NCBI RefSeq assembly: GCF_040932005.1
Contig: NZ_CP162414.1
Coordinates: 2,941,501-3,005,500, forward strand
Direction of reading: 5' to 3'
DNA from: Aestuariibius sp. HNIBRBA575
GTDB lineage: Bacteria > Pseudomonadota > Alphaproteobacteria > Rhodobacterales > Rhodobacteraceae
DNA length: 64,000 nt
Shown: positions 28,052 to 37,311 of the stretch, one piece after another
Position numbering within the stretch: the stretch's first letter is position 1
How the letters are laid out: the number at the start of each line of letters is the position of its first letter
Program-made: the position numbers and the translations under genes
Notes under the pieces: model-generated
Told to the model about the DNA's origin: nothing
Seen by the model: the letters and a program-made list of their open reading frames with translations, nothing else
The model's database searches: none

Positions 28052-30202
28052 ATGTCCACCAAGTTTCTATATCTGACGACCGCATTGGTCGCCGTTGCGT
28101 CCACCGCAACCGCTGACATGAATTTTAACCGCATTGCCAGCTTTGCGACCAACACAAATATCGAGGATCAATCGGCCGAAACCTCTGCCGAAATCATCGC
28201 AGCATCCGCCGATGGCATGACATTGATCTACACCGACAGCCCCAACAAAGCTGTGGGCCTGATCGACCTGACCGATGCGGCAAACCCACAACCCAAAGGG
28301 TCCTTTGCGATGGATGGCGAACCGACTTCGGTTGCCGTATTTGGCATGACGGCGTTTGTGGGCGTGAACACATCCGCAAGCTACACCGATCCATCGGGTC
28401 ATCTGGCCGCGATCAATATGGAAACCGGAGAAGAGCTGGGCCGGTGTGATCTGGGCGGTCAGCCCGACAGTATCGCGATTTCCAAAGACGGCGCTTTTCT
28501 GTCTGTGGCGATCGAAAACGAACGTGACGAAGATCTGGGCGATGGCCGCACCGGTCAATTGCCTGCGGGTTTCTTGGTCATGGTCGACACGGCTGAAACA
28601 GGGCTGAACTGCGACAGCCTGAACCAGATCGACATGACAGGTCTGGCCGAGGTCAGTCCAGAGGACCCAGAGCCCGAATTCGTCGACATCAACGGTTTGG
28701 GTGAAACGATTGTGACCATGCAGGAAAACAACCACTTGGTTGTTGTAGGTCGTGACGGCACCATCCTGAACCATTTTTCCGCGGGCGCAGTTGATCTGGA
28801 AAACATCGACATCCCAGAAGAACGCGCATTGACCTTTACCGGGTCCCAGCCGGGCCGCGTGCGGGAACCAGACGCGGTGAAATGGCTGGACGACACCAAT
28901 TTCGCCATCGCCAACGAAGGCGACATGGATGGCGGCAGCCGCGGTTGGACAATCTTTAACAAAGACGGATCCGAAGTCTATGAATCCGGCGTCAGCTTTG
29001 AACATGCCATTGTTCAAATCGGCCACTACCCAGAAAAACGGTCCGGCAACAAAGGTGTCGAACCTGAATCCATCGAAACAGCCACCTTTGGCGGCACGCC
29101 GATGGTGTTTGTTGGGGCAGAACGCGCCAGTGTTGTGGGCGTTTATGATGCAACCGACCCAACCGCACCTGTGCTGATGCAATTGTTGCCCTCGGGTATC
29201 GGGCCAGAGGGTTACGCTGCGATCCCTGACCGCAACCTGTTGATTTCAGCCAACGAAGTTGACCTGATCGAAGATGGCGGCGCGCGCGCCCATGTTATGA
29301 TCTTTGAATATGGCGAAGGTGCCGCACAATACCCAATGCTGACATCAGAAGGCGCAGACGAGCTGATCGGCTGGGGTGCCATTTCTGGCATGGTGGCCGA
29401 TGCGGACGGCATGATCTATGCCGTGAATGACAGTTTTTACCGTCAACAACCCCGCATTTTCGCAATCGATCCCAGCCAAACTCCGGCCCGCATCACCCAC
29501 GCAATCGACGTCACACGCGCGGGTTTCCCTGCCCAGAAACTGGACATGGAAGGCATCACATTGGACGGCAATGGCGGGTTCTGGGTCGCCTCTGAGGGGC
29601 GCACGGATCGCGTTACCCCACATGCGATCTATCACATTGACGCAGACGGCGAAATTCAGGATGAAATCGGCCTGCCATCCGAACTGATGGATGTCGAAAA
29701 ACGCTTTGGTTTCGAAGGCATCACCCTGATTGGCGACACATTGTGGATGGCCGTTCAGCGCGAATGGCGTGATGATCCAGAAAACCACGTCAAATTAGTG
29801 TCTTACAACATCGAAACCGAAGAATGGGGCGCGGTTTTGTACCCCAAAGCGGACCCAGACACCGGTTGGGTGGGTCTGTCTGAAATCGTCGCGCATGGGG
29901 ATTACGTTTATATCATCGAACGCGACAATCAGATCGGCGCCGCCGCAGTCACCAAACGCATTTACCGCGTTGCCCTGTCTGACATGGTTCCGGCCGCGTT
30001 GGGCGGCGACCTACCGGTTGTCACCAAAGAAGAGGTCCGCGACCTGATCCCTGATCTGCTGCAAACAAACGGCTACGTTCAGGACAAAGTCGAAGGTCTG
30101 GCCATCCTGTCTGACGGCACGGCGTTTGTGTCCACCGACAATGACGGCGTTGACGACCATTCTGGCGAAACGCTGTTCTTTTCGATCGGCCAAGTAGATT
30201 AA
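28052..30202 (+). CDS. Secreted esterase-like phytase/choice-of-anchor I family protein
   Basis: A protein of 716 residues. A signal peptide (residues 1-21, ending ATA) is followed by an N-terminal seven-bladed-type repeat region (LVIVD-like, about 25-390: EPTSVAVFGMTAFVGV, QPDSIAISKDGAFLSVAIENERDED). The C-terminal domain (about 420-716) has LDMEGITLDGNGGFWVASEG, RFGFEGITLIGDTLWMAVQ and GLSEIVAHGDYVYIIERDNQ, the pattern of the 'esterase-like activity of phytase' family. A role in phosphate-ester use outside the cytoplasm is possible. GGGGAAGGG precedes the ATG. It is monocistronic with its own terminator. Confidence 0.75.
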   Translation: MSTKFLYLTTALVAVASTATADMNFNRIASFATNTNIEDQSAETSAEIIAASADGMTLIYTDSPNKAVGLIDLTDAANPQPKGSFAMDGEPTSVAVFGMTAFVGVNTSASYTDPSGHLAAINMETGEELGRCDLGGQPDSIAISKDGAFLSVAIENERDEDLGDGRTGQLPAGFLVMVDTAETGLNCDSLNQIDMTGLAEVSPEDPEPEFVDINGLGETIVTMQENNHLVVVGRDGTILNHFSAGAVDLENIDIPEERALTFTGSQPGRVREPDAVKWLDDTNFAIANEGDMDGGSRGWTIFNKDGSEVYESGVSFEHAIVQIGHYPEKRSGNKGVEPESIETATFGGTPMVFVGAERASVVGVYDATDPTAPVLMQLLPSGIGPEGYAAIPDRNLLISANEVDLIEDGGARAHVMIFEYGEGAAQYPMLTSEGADELIGWGAISGMVADADGMIYAVNDSFYRQQPRIFAIDPSQTPARITHAIDVTRAGFPAQKLDMEGITLDGNGGFWVASEGRTDRVTPHAIYHIDADGEIQDEIGLPSELMDVEKRFGFEGITLIGDTLWMAVQREWRDDPENHVKLVSYNIETEEWGAVLYPKADPDTGWVGLSEIVAHGDYVYIIERDNQIGAAAVTKRIYRVALSDMVPAALGGDLPVVTKEEVRDLIPDLLQTNGYVQDKVEGLAILSDGTAFVSTDNDGVDDHSGETLFFSIGQVD

Positions 30203-30226
30203 GACCAAATACATTTGAAAAAATCG

Positions 30227-30256
30227 CACGGGGGGCTTTGGTCCCCCGTGTTTTTT
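30227..30256 (+). terminator. Intrinsic terminator of the phytase-like gene
   Basis: CACGGGGG and CCCCCGTG pair perfectly over 8 nt and are followed by six T; A residues lie upstream of the stem. Confidence 0.9.
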
Positions 30257-30337
30257 GTTTGAATCCAACCGCTTCTGAAAAACTTTAAGATTTTTCCAAG
30301 GATTGACCTGCCGCACACGTCCCATAGGGTGATGTTG

Positions 30338-30874
30338 ATGGAAGCAAGCGACGAAGATTTGGCCTTTGCGGCGGCAAATGGGGATGGCAACGCCTTTGCC
30401 ACCCTTTTGGCGCGTGTCTATGACAGATTGTTTGGCCTGTGTTATCGTCTGACCGGCAATCGCGAAGAGGCTGAGGACCTGACACAGGATATTTGCGCCG
30501 CATTGCCCGCAAAATTGGGGCAATATCAGCGCCGCGCCAAGGTCACCACGTGGCTCTACCGCGTTGCGGTCAATGCCGCCCATGATCGCCGCCGCCGTCA
30601 GTCAACCCATTCCAAAGCCGCCACCGGCTGGGGGGATTGGGAAAAGGCGCGACAGGCAGAACTGGCCGAAAACCGCGTGCAATCTGACTGGCTTGGGGCG
30701 GCGATGGCGCAATTGCCCCCGGATTTGCGCGATACATTGGCTCTGGTTCTGGATGACATGACCCACGCCCAGGCCGGCGAAATCCTCGGCGTATCCGAAG
30801 GCACAATTTCGTGGCGCTTATCTGAGGCCCGCAAGGCCCTGCGCGCCCAAAAAGAAAAGGAGGGCACATCATGA
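30338..30874 (+). CDS. ECF-type RNA polymerase sigma factor
   Basis: A protein of about 178 residues with sigma region 2 (FATLLARVYDRLFGLCYRLTGNREEAEDLTQDI then VTTWLYRVAVNAAHDRRRR) and region 4 (LPPDLRDTLALVLDDMTHAQAGEILGVSEGTISWRLSEARKAL). Region 3 is missing, as in ECF factors. Three in-frame starts are close (GTG 30329, ATG 30332, ATG 30338); 30338 was chosen for its distance from AGGG. The stop overlaps the next start (ATGA), pairing it with a membrane-anchored VWA protein that may act as its anti-sigma partner. Target promoters are unknown. Confidence 0.9.
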   Translation: MEASDEDLAFAAANGDGNAFATLLARVYDRLFGLCYRLTGNREEAEDLTQDICAALPAKLGQYQRRAKVTTWLYRVAVNAAHDRRRRQSTHSKAATGWGDWEKARQAELAENRVQSDWLGAAMAQLPPDLRDTLALVLDDMTHAQAGEILGVSEGTISWRLSEARKALRAQKEKEGTS

Positions 30875-32886
30875 ACGACGATATCAATGGCGATGAACTT
30901 GATGACCTGAAAGCCCTGTTTGGCACTGCGTCCCCGGCCCCAAACGCGACCCGCAAGGCAGAAAATCTGGCCCTCGCGCAGAAAAATTTCGAAATGCGCC
31001 AAGGATCGACGGATCAGCCGCGTTCCAATCCTGTAGCTGGCCCGATGGGCCTCTGGACAGGAGCAAAACAAATGCTGAATACACTGACGTCCCGCGCCGG
31101 GCTGACCTTTACCACTGCAATCGTTGCATGTGGTGTGATCGTGCTGACCCCATTTGGTCAGGACATGTGGAAGCCATCAATCCCAACAAACACCCCTCTG
31201 ACAATTGCCGAGGCCGAAGAGGTCACAAACCTGACCCGCCGCACGGAACCTGTGGCGGATCTGATTGTGCCCAATGATGTCGCACAAGTCGATTTGGGCA
31301 ATGATCAAGCCGTGTCAGATCCCCTACCGCAAGTGGCAATGGAAATTCACGCCGAACCAATAATGGCTGAAAGCCAGGCCAGAACCCTATCTCAAGAGGA
31401 CGCATTGAACATGGGCGGTCAGTTTTTCAGCCCATCTGCGGATGTCGGTGCGCTTGCTGCGGTAGACTTAGAAACGAGTCATTTTAGCGAAACCGCCGAA
31501 ACCTATGCCAACGCCGATCAAAACCCGCTTAAGGTCACGGCGACCGACCCCGTTTCGACATTTTCCATCGATGTGGATACCGCGTCTTATTCGTTGCTGC
31601 GCAACAGCCTGAGCCGTGGGTTTCTGCCCGATCCAGATGCCGTACGGGTTGAGGAATTGATCAACTATTTCCCATATGACTACCCGTCCGGAACGCTGGA
31701 CGATGCGCCGTTCCGCCCCACCGTGAATGTGTTTGAAACCCCATGGAACACCGACACGCAGCTGGTTCATATCGCGATCCAGGGCACCATGCCCGCGATT
31801 GAGGATCGCCCGCCGCTGAACCTCGTGTTTCTGATCGACACGTCCGGGTCTATGAACGATCCGTCAAAATTACCGCTGCTCAAACAAAGCTTTCGCCTGA
31901 TGCTGGACAACCTGCATCCCGATGACGAAGTGGCGATTGTCGAATATGCGGGCAGTGCCGGACAGGTGCTGGCCCCCACGGCCGCCAGTGATCGTCAGGC
32001 CATTTTGCAGGCCATTTCATCCCTTGGCGCGGGTGGGTCCACCAACGGTCAGGGTGGTCTGGAACAGGCCTATGCCATCGCGGCGGACATGTCACAAGAC
32101 GGCGAAGTGAACCGCGTGATTCTGGCCACGGATGGGGATTTTAACGTGGGTGTGTCTGACCCATCTGGGTTGGAAAACTTCATCGCAGACAAACGTGACA
32201 CCGGCACATATCTGTCTGTGCTGGGCTTTGGACGGGGCAATCTGAACGATGCAACGATGCAGGCCTTGGCCCAAAACGGCAACGGTCAGGCCGCCTATAT
32301 CGATACGCTGAACGAAGCCCAAAAAGTTTTGGTTGATCAACTGACCGGTGCGCTGTTCCCCATCGCCAATGATGTGAAAATTCAGGTTGAATTCAACCCG
32401 GCCCAGATCGCAGAATACCGGCTGATCGGCTATGAAACCCGCCAGTTGAACCGCGAAGATTTCAACAATGACGCGGTGGATGCCGGGGAATTGGGCGCGA
32501 GCCACAACGTGACCGCCATCTACGAAGTCACGCCCGTTGGATCGCCCGCGCAATTGACCGATCCGCTGCGGTATCAACCCACCCAAACCGCGACGGACAG
32601 CGATGAACTGGGGTTTTTGCGGTTGCGCTACAAAACTCCGGGCCAAGATGTCAGTCAGTTGATCGAAACCCCGATCCTGCCCGGTGATGTGGCCAATACC
32701 GAACAGGCCTTTGCGGTTGCCATGGCGGGATTTGGGCAATTGCTGCGGTCCAATGACTATATCGACGATTGGTCCTACGGGGATGCGATTGCGTTGGCAA
32801 ATGCCAATCGTGGCGACGATCCGTTTGGCTATCGCACCGAGGCCGTGCAATTGATGCGCCTCGCCCAAAGCCTGTCTGAGCAATAG
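30871..32886 (+). CDS. VWA-domain membrane protein (YfbK type), possible anti-sigma partner
   Basis: A protein of 671 residues. The N-terminal about 70 residues are cytoplasmic-type and acidic, followed by one membrane helix (LTFTTAIVACGVIVLTPFG, near residues 78-96). After a linker comes the YfbK N-domain (TFSIDVDTASYSLLRNSL, VRVEELINYFPYDYP), then a von Willebrand A domain with the MIDAS motif DTSGSMNDPSK near residue 325. A C-terminal DUF3520-like region (RLIGYETRQLNREDFNNDAVDAGELG) ends the protein. It overlaps the ECF sigma gene by 4 bp. The N-terminus plus one helix fits an anti-sigma layout, but no zinc motif is seen. Confidence 0.85.
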   Translation: MNDDINGDELDDLKALFGTASPAPNATRKAENLALAQKNFEMRQGSTDQPRSNPVAGPMGLWTGAKQMLNTLTSRAGLTFTTAIVACGVIVLTPFGQDMWKPSIPTNTPLTIAEAEEVTNLTRRTEPVADLIVPNDVAQVDLGNDQAVSDPLPQVAMEIHAEPIMAESQARTLSQEDALNMGGQFFSPSADVGALAAVDLETSHFSETAETYANADQNPLKVTATDPVSTFSIDVDTASYSLLRNSLSRGFLPDPDAVRVEELINYFPYDYPSGTLDDAPFRPTVNVFETPWNTDTQLVHIAIQGTMPAIEDRPPLNLVFLIDTSGSMNDPSKLPLLKQSFRLMLDNLHPDDEVAIVEYAGSAGQVLAPTAASDRQAILQAISSLGAGGSTNGQGGLEQAYAIAADMSQDGEVNRVILATDGDFNVGVSDPSGLENFIADKRDTGTYLSVLGFGRGNLNDATMQALAQNGNGQAAYIDTLNEAQKVLVDQLTGALFPIANDVKIQVEFNPAQIAEYRLIGYETRQLNREDFNNDAVDAGELGASHNVTAIYEVTPVGSPAQLTDPLRYQPTQTATDSDELGFLRLRYKTPGQDVSQLIETPILPGDVANTEQAFAVAMAGFGQLLRSNDYIDDWSYGDAIALANANRGDDPFGYRTEAVQLMRLAQSLSEQ

Positions 32887-32920
32887 GTTTTATTGGCTCA
32901 AACAATCACTGCGATCCGGG

Positions 32921-33604
32921 TCACATCTCGGGTCGCTTTCGGGCAAAGAAATCCCGGTAGGTCTTGCCCTTTTCGTCTTTGAACGGGCCGCGCTCTTCGA
33001 CGTGATCCATGCGATCCAGACGAAACATACGGAAATCTTGGCGTTTTTCGCAATAGGCCGCCAAGGTCCAGGTCCGCCCCCAAAACAACAGCCCAAGCGG
33101 GCGAATATCGCGCTGCGTGACCTCGCCTTCGGCATCGCTGTAACCCAGCGCCAGCTTGATCTGCTGATCACAGGCCGCTTCCAAACGGTCCACCAACATG
33201 CGCATCGCTTCGTCCATGGCAAAAACGGAAAACGCATCGATTTTCACGCGCGCGGCGCGCAAACGGGCCTCATCGGGCAACACGGATTCGATTTTGACCA
33301 GCGCCTCTTCGGCGGCGCGGCCCATTTCGGCCCCGCCCCATGCCCGGATCATCCGCGCCCCCGCCACAAGCGCGACAATTTCGTCTTTGGTGAACATCAA
33401 CGGCGGTAAATCATAGCCGTCCCGCATCAAATATCCGACACCCGCTTCGCCTTCGATGGGCACGCCTGACCCGATCAGATCAGCCACGTCCCGGTAAACG
33501 GTCCGGGTCGTGACTTCTAGGCGATCTGCCAGCTGCGCCGCCGTCACCAATCGCCCACCCCGCAGGTATTGGACAATCTGAAACAGACGGTCGGCGCGCC
33601 GCAT
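32921..33604 (-). CDS. YafY-type transcription regulator (HTH plus WYL domain)
   Basis: A protein of 227 residues. An N-terminal winged HTH_11 (RLFQIVQYLRGGRLVTAAQLADRLEVTTRTVYRDVADL) is followed by the conserved GEAGVGYLMRDGYDLPPLMFTKDE. A WYL domain in the C-terminal half has RPLGLLFWGRTWTLAAYCEKRQDFRMFRLDRM, where the usual W-Y-L is here W-T-L. Its start overlaps the VOC gene stop by one base (TGATG), so the pair is one operon. A near-perfect inverted repeat upstream of the VOC gene is a candidate autoregulatory site. Confidence 0.88.
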   Translation of the reverse strand: MRRADRLFQIVQYLRGGRLVTAAQLADRLEVTTRTVYRDVADLIGSGVPIEGEAGVGYLMRDGYDLPPLMFTKDEIVALVAGARMIRAWGGAEMGRAAEEALVKIESVLPDEARLRAARVKIDAFSVFAMDEAMRMLVDRLEAACDQQIKLALGYSDAEGEVTQRDIRPLGLLFWGRTWTLAAYCEKRQDFRMFRLDRMDHVEERGPFKDEKGKTYRDFFARKRPEM

Positions 33605-33963
33605 CAGGCTGCGACCTCAAACAGGCCCAGCGCGTTGCCGTCAGGATCGCTGGCATAGACAAACCGGCCCACAGGCAGGGTGACGATATCGCTGGTGACT
33701 TTGCCACCCGCAGCGGTACAGCGGTCGCGCGTCGCTTCCAGAGTGTCAGGAACCGCGATGTGGATCACGGTCCCGGTGCCCGGCGTGCCCTCAAACAGGG
33801 ACCCGGCAACCGTATCCATCCGACCGCCCAAAACGGCCGTTGGATTGGGGGAATCGGTGTTGATCTGCATGTCCCAGTTGAACACTTCGTTATAAAAGCT
33901 GATGGCGCTGTCCAATTTGGAAACAGGGATTTCGGTCCAGACAACAATAGGCATAGATGACAT
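33604..33963 (-). CDS. VOC-family (glyoxalase/bleomycin resistance-like) protein
   Basis: A protein of 119 residues with the beta-alpha-beta-beta-beta repeats of the vicinal-oxygen-chelate fold: VVWTEIPVSKLDSAISFYNEVFNWDM at the start, and GTVIHIAVPDTLEATRDRCTAAGGKVTSD with VGRFVYASDPDGNALGLFE in the second half. A metal-binding E/H set is present (HIAV and the final GLFE). Substrate unknown. AAAGGAG precedes the ATG. It is the first gene of a two-gene operon with a WYL regulator, a common pairing. Confidence 0.85.
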   Translation of the reverse strand: MSSMPIVVWTEIPVSKLDSAISFYNEVFNWDMQINTDSPNPTAVLGGRMDTVAGSLFEGTPGTGTVIHIAVPDTLEATRDRCTAAGGKVTSDIVTLPVGRFVYASDPDGNALGLFEVAA

Positions 33964-34004
33964 CGGTTTCTCCTTTAAATGTCGATGTCCCCTTTTGGCA
34001 CAGC

Positions 34005-34030
34005 CCTACTGACAGCATAGTGTCAGCAGG
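34005..34030 (-). promoter_or_regulatory. Inverted repeat in the VOC/WYL promoter region
   Basis: CCTACTGACA and TGTCAGCAGG pair at 9 of 10 positions around 6 nt, 42-67 bp upstream of the VOC start. The core half-sites are CTGACA and TGTCAG. This is a candidate operator for the WYL regulator of the same operon. Confidence 0.5.
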
Positions 34031-34042
34031 ATTTGGAGAACG

Positions 34043-34792
34043 TCATTTTATCCAGTCCAGCCCATCCATCGTCCCTGCAACCGGGCGATATTCACCGCTG
34101 ACCAGCCCGTCATATCCGTCTGCATCTAATTTCTTAAAGAACCCCGGATAGTCGATTTGACCTGCGCGTGGTTCATGCCGCCCCGGCACGCCCGCCACCT
34201 GAACATGCACCGTGCGACGGCGCACATTTTCCCACGTGCCCAATACATCGCCTGTGATGTGATACGCGTGATAGGCGTCAAATTGCAGGTGCAGGTTGGG
34301 CGCGTTGATTTCATCCAGAATGGCCATGGCCTGATCAAAACTGGACAGGAAATATCCCGGCATATCCATTGAATTGATCGGTTCGATGGTCAGGCTTTGT
34401 TTTGGGGCGACCGAGGCCGCCCATGTCAGGTTTTCAACAAAGGTTTTGCGCGCATCTTCGCCCTCTGCAACACCTGCCATGATATGCAAATGCTGCACCC
34501 CCAGAACCGTCGCATACCGCAAAGATCGTTTGAAATCCTGCCGGAACCGCGATTGAAGCCCGGGGATCGCGGCAAACCCACGTGGCCCATCGGTGTAATT
34601 GGGCGGCGGACAGTTTATCAACGACAAAGACAGACCAGACCGCGCCAAAGCACTGCCCAGCTCTGCGGCGTTGGTATCATATGGAAACAGCAGCTCGACC
34701 GATTTAAATCCGGCCCGCGCGGCGGCTTCGGGGCGTTCCAGCAATGGCATTTCTGTGAATAGCATCGTCAAATTGGCACAAAATCGCGGCAT
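34043..34792 (-). CDS. Hydroxypyruvate isomerase family protein (Hyi/OtnI-like)
   Basis: A protein of 249 residues with an AP-endonuclease-type TIM barrel. Seen: ANLTMLFTEMPLLERPEAAARAGFKSVELLFPY at the start, LTIEPINSMDMPGYFL with the metal Glu near residue 142, HLQFDAYHAYHITGD with metal Asp/His near residue 175, and VSGEYRPVAGTMDGLDWI at the end with the last Glu. It isomerises hydroxypyruvate and tartronate semialdehyde, or a 2-oxo-tetronate in OtnI-type members. It lies 2 bp after DUF1285. No glyoxylate carboligase is nearby, though glcDEF is 9 kb away. Confidence 0.82.
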   Translation of the reverse strand: MPRFCANLTMLFTEMPLLERPEAAARAGFKSVELLFPYDTNAAELGSALARSGLSLSLINCPPPNYTDGPRGFAAIPGLQSRFRQDFKRSLRYATVLGVQHLHIMAGVAEGEDARKTFVENLTWAASVAPKQSLTIEPINSMDMPGYFLSSFDQAMAILDEINAPNLHLQFDAYHAYHITGDVLGTWENVRRRTVHVQVAGVPGRHEPRAGQIDYPGFFKKLDADGYDGLVSGEYRPVAGTMDGLDWIK

Positions 34793-34794
34793 AG

Positions 34795-35361
34795 TTAAAC
34801 ATCTAACTCCTCACTCAAAATAATCGGAAAAAAGGTCCCTTGTGATGTGATCCCGAACCAGTCCGCCCCATCCACGGTCTGTGTTTCGCCCAGATCCACC
34901 AATCGATAAAAACTTTTGCGATCTATCAACGCCTCTAGATTGCGTCTGATCAAAATATAGGGCGACGGTTCGCCCGTTTCAGCATCCCGCACCACCCGAA
35001 TGGGGTGATCGGGCCCCGCAACCACTACGTCTTCGACATTGGTGACAAATTCTAAACCATTGTCGACGCTGTTAAAATCAACGGCCACGAACGGGGCATC
35101 ATCCACCGTGATGCCGACCTTTTCCACCGGCGTGACAAGGAAAAAATCGTCGCCATCCTTGCGGATTATGGACGAAAACAGTTTGACCAATTCATAGCGC
35201 CCAATCGGGGTTCCCAGATAAAACCACGTGCCGTCGCGTGCGATCCGCATATCCAGGTCCCCACAAAATGGCGGGTTCCATTTATCAACCGGGGGTGGGC
35301 CTTTTTTGCTGGCCTGACGGGCCGCCGATGCGAGGCTTTCTGCCGATGCGTTCAAACTCAT
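34795..35361 (-). CDS. DUF1285 protein
   Basis: A protein of 188 residues matching DUF1285: PPVDKWNPPFCGDLDMRIARDGTWFYLGTPIGRYELVKLFSSIIRKDGDDFFLVTPVEKVGITVDDAPFVAVDF, then PSPYILIRRNLEALIDRKSFYRLVDLGE. No signal or membrane part is seen. The family has no established function; known structures are small beta-rich double domains. It is first in a pair with the hydroxypyruvate isomerase-like gene (2 bp gap) and divergent from moxR, with 82 bp between starts. Confidence 0.85.
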   Translation of the reverse strand: MSLNASAESLASAARQASKKGPPPVDKWNPPFCGDLDMRIARDGTWFYLGTPIGRYELVKLFSSIIRKDGDDFFLVTPVEKVGITVDDAPFVAVDFNSVDNGLEFVTNVEDVVVAGPDHPIRVVRDAETGEPSPYILIRRNLEALIDRKSFYRLVDLGETQTVDGADWFGITSQGTFFPIILSEELDV

Positions 35362-35443
35362 GTGTTTTTCCTGAATTTGCCGTTGGGGTCCGGGCGTTTA
35401 TCTGATCTGATACCGATGTTACATTTCGACAGGAGAGATTGCC

Positions 35444-36445
35444 ATGGCAGAAGAGCTTGTTGCCGAGATTGAAGGCCTAGGGGCGAAGCTGGGCGAAGCA
35501 CGCCAAAGTATTGCGCGGCGGTTCATTGGACAGGATCGTGTGGTTGACCTGACGCTGTCTGCATTGGTGTCAGGGGGGCATGCCTTGTTGGTGGGCCTGC
35601 CGGGATTGGGCAAAACCCGCCTTGTGGATACGTTGTCGACGGTGATGGGGTTGAATGAAAACCGCATCCAATTCACACCCGATTTGATGCCTGCCGACAT
35701 TCTGGGGTCCGAAGTTCTGGAAACATCCGCAGATGGCAGCCGCCAGTTTCGGTTCATCGAAGGACCGGTTTTCTGTCAGTTGTTGATGGCCGACGAAATC
35801 AACCGGGCATCGCCACGCACCCAATCGGCCCTGTTGCAGGCCATGCAGGAACGCGAAGTGACCATCGCCGGCCAACATCGCCCGTTGGGCAAACCGTTCC
35901 ACGTTTTGGCCACCCAGAACCCGATTGAACAAGAAGGCACCTATCCCCTGCCAGAGGCACAGCTCGACCGGTTTTTGGTGCAGATCGACGTGCCATACCC
36001 AGATCGTGACACCGAAAAGGACATCCTGATCGCCACCACCGGCACAGCCGAAGACGACGCCACCGCGGTCTTTACCGCCGATGAGTTGCTGGCCGCGCAG
36101 GTTGTGTTGCGCCGGATGCCGGTGGGCGATGCGATTGTGGAAATGATCCTGGATCTGGTGCGCGCCTGCCGCCCGGATGATCCATCTGCACCCGAAATCG
36201 TGCGCGACACCGTCAGCTGGGGCCCTGGCCCGCGCGCGGCTCAGGCGTTGATGCTAACGGTACGTGCAGAGGCATTACTGGACGGACGTTTGGCGCCCAA
36301 CGCCGATGATGTACGCAAACTGGCCGCACCGGTTTTGACCCATCGCATGGCTCTGTCTTTTGCCGCACGTGCCCGTGGTGCCACCCTGCCCGATGTCATC
36401 GATCAGGTCGCCGCCCACATCACCAAGGTTGAGGCCGCTGCGTGA
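35444..36445 (+). CDS. MoxR-family AAA+ ATPase
   Basis: A protein of 333 residues. Walker A is GLPGLGKT (near residues 50-57) and Walker B is LLMADEINRASPRTQSALLQAM; sensor and lid elements include ATQNPIEQEGTYPLPEAQLDRFL. MoxR ATPases act as chaperones that mature partner complexes, often with DUF58 and VWA proteins. AGGAGAG precedes the ATG. It heads a tight operon of MoxR, DUF58, a DUF4159 protein and a second large membrane protein, with overlaps of 4, 1 and 4 bp. Confidence 0.95.
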   Translation: MAEELVAEIEGLGAKLGEARQSIARRFIGQDRVVDLTLSALVSGGHALLVGLPGLGKTRLVDTLSTVMGLNENRIQFTPDLMPADILGSEVLETSADGSRQFRFIEGPVFCQLLMADEINRASPRTQSALLQAMQEREVTIAGQHRPLGKPFHVLATQNPIEQEGTYPLPEAQLDRFLVQIDVPYPDRDTEKDILIATTGTAEDDATAVFTADELLAAQVVLRRMPVGDAIVEMILDLVRACRPDDPSAPEIVRDTVSWGPGPRAAQALMLTVRAEALLDGRLAPNADDVRKLAAPVLTHRMALSFAARARGATLPDVIDQVAAHITKVEAAA

Positions 36446-37311
36446 CAAACCCTGCTGATCTACGCCACAAGGCCGAGGATTTAATGGCCCCCTTTCCCCC
36501 GCTTATGGCCGAGGCAGAACATCTTGCCTCGACCGTATTGCTGGGGGCACATGGCCGTAGAAAAGCAGGACAAGGCGACGCATTTTGGCAATACCGACCC
36601 GCCCTGCCATGGGACGAAGCCCGCCATATTGACTGGCGGCGGTCAGCCAAGGCCGATGGTGCCTTTGTCAAAGAACGCGAATGGCAGGTGGCGCAATCGG
36701 TGCTGCTATGGGTCGATCAGGGCGCGTCGATGCGGTTCGCGTCAACCGACGACATCCCGACCAAATTGCACCGCGCGCGCCTATTGGCGATGGCCGTATC
36801 GATCATGTTGCTGCGCAGTGGCGAACGGGTGGGATTGGCCGGCGACACCCTGCCGCCCCGCAATGGTCGCGAACAATTGAACCGGCTGGCCACACGGCTA
36901 ACCACCGACGCGCCCGAAGATTACGCATATCCCGGCACCGCCGGGTTGCTGCCCCAATCACGCGCCTTGTTCATTTCTGATTTCATGGGGGATTTGGCCC
37001 CGTTGGAACTGGCCCTGACCAGTGCCGCCGAACGCGGCATTCGCGGCGCAATCCTACAGGTTCTGGACCCCCAAGAAGAAGAGTTTCCATTCCACGGCCG
37101 CACCGTATTTCAGAGCATCGGCGGAACCATCGCCCATGAAACATTGCATGCCGGTCAGTTGCGGGATCGGTATTTGACTCGGCTGGCGCAGCGCAAAGAC
37201 GCGCTGACCAAACTGGCCCGTGCCACCGATTTTCAGATCACAACGCATCACACAAATGACCCCGCTTCTGCGGCTTTGTTGTGGTTGTTCAACACGTTGG
37301 AGCATCGCTAA
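36442..37311 (+). CDS. DUF58 protein, MoxR partner
   Basis: A protein of 289 residues starting with GTG at 36442 inside the moxR stop (GTGA). It carries the DUF58 signature: HGRRKAGQGDAFWQYRPALPWDEARHIDWRRSAKADGAFVKE near residues 33-75. The C-terminal half is a degenerate VWA-like fold (LLWVDQGASMRF; ALFISDFMGDLAPLELAL). Such proteins bind the MoxR ATPase in Bat-type operons linked to envelope integrity or stress tolerance. Its TAA overlaps the next ATG by one base. Confidence 0.9.
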   Translation: MTNPADLRHKAEDLMAPFPPLMAEAEHLASTVLLGAHGRRKAGQGDAFWQYRPALPWDEARHIDWRRSAKADGAFVKEREWQVAQSVLLWVDQGASMRFASTDDIPTKLHRARLLAMAVSIMLLRSGERVGLAGDTLPPRNGREQLNRLATRLTTDAPEDYAYPGTAGLLPQSRALFISDFMGDLAPLELALTSAAERGIRGAILQVLDPQEEEFPFHGRTVFQSIGGTIAHETLHAGQLRDRYLTRLAQRKDALTKLARATDFQITTHHTNDPASAALLWLFNTLEHR

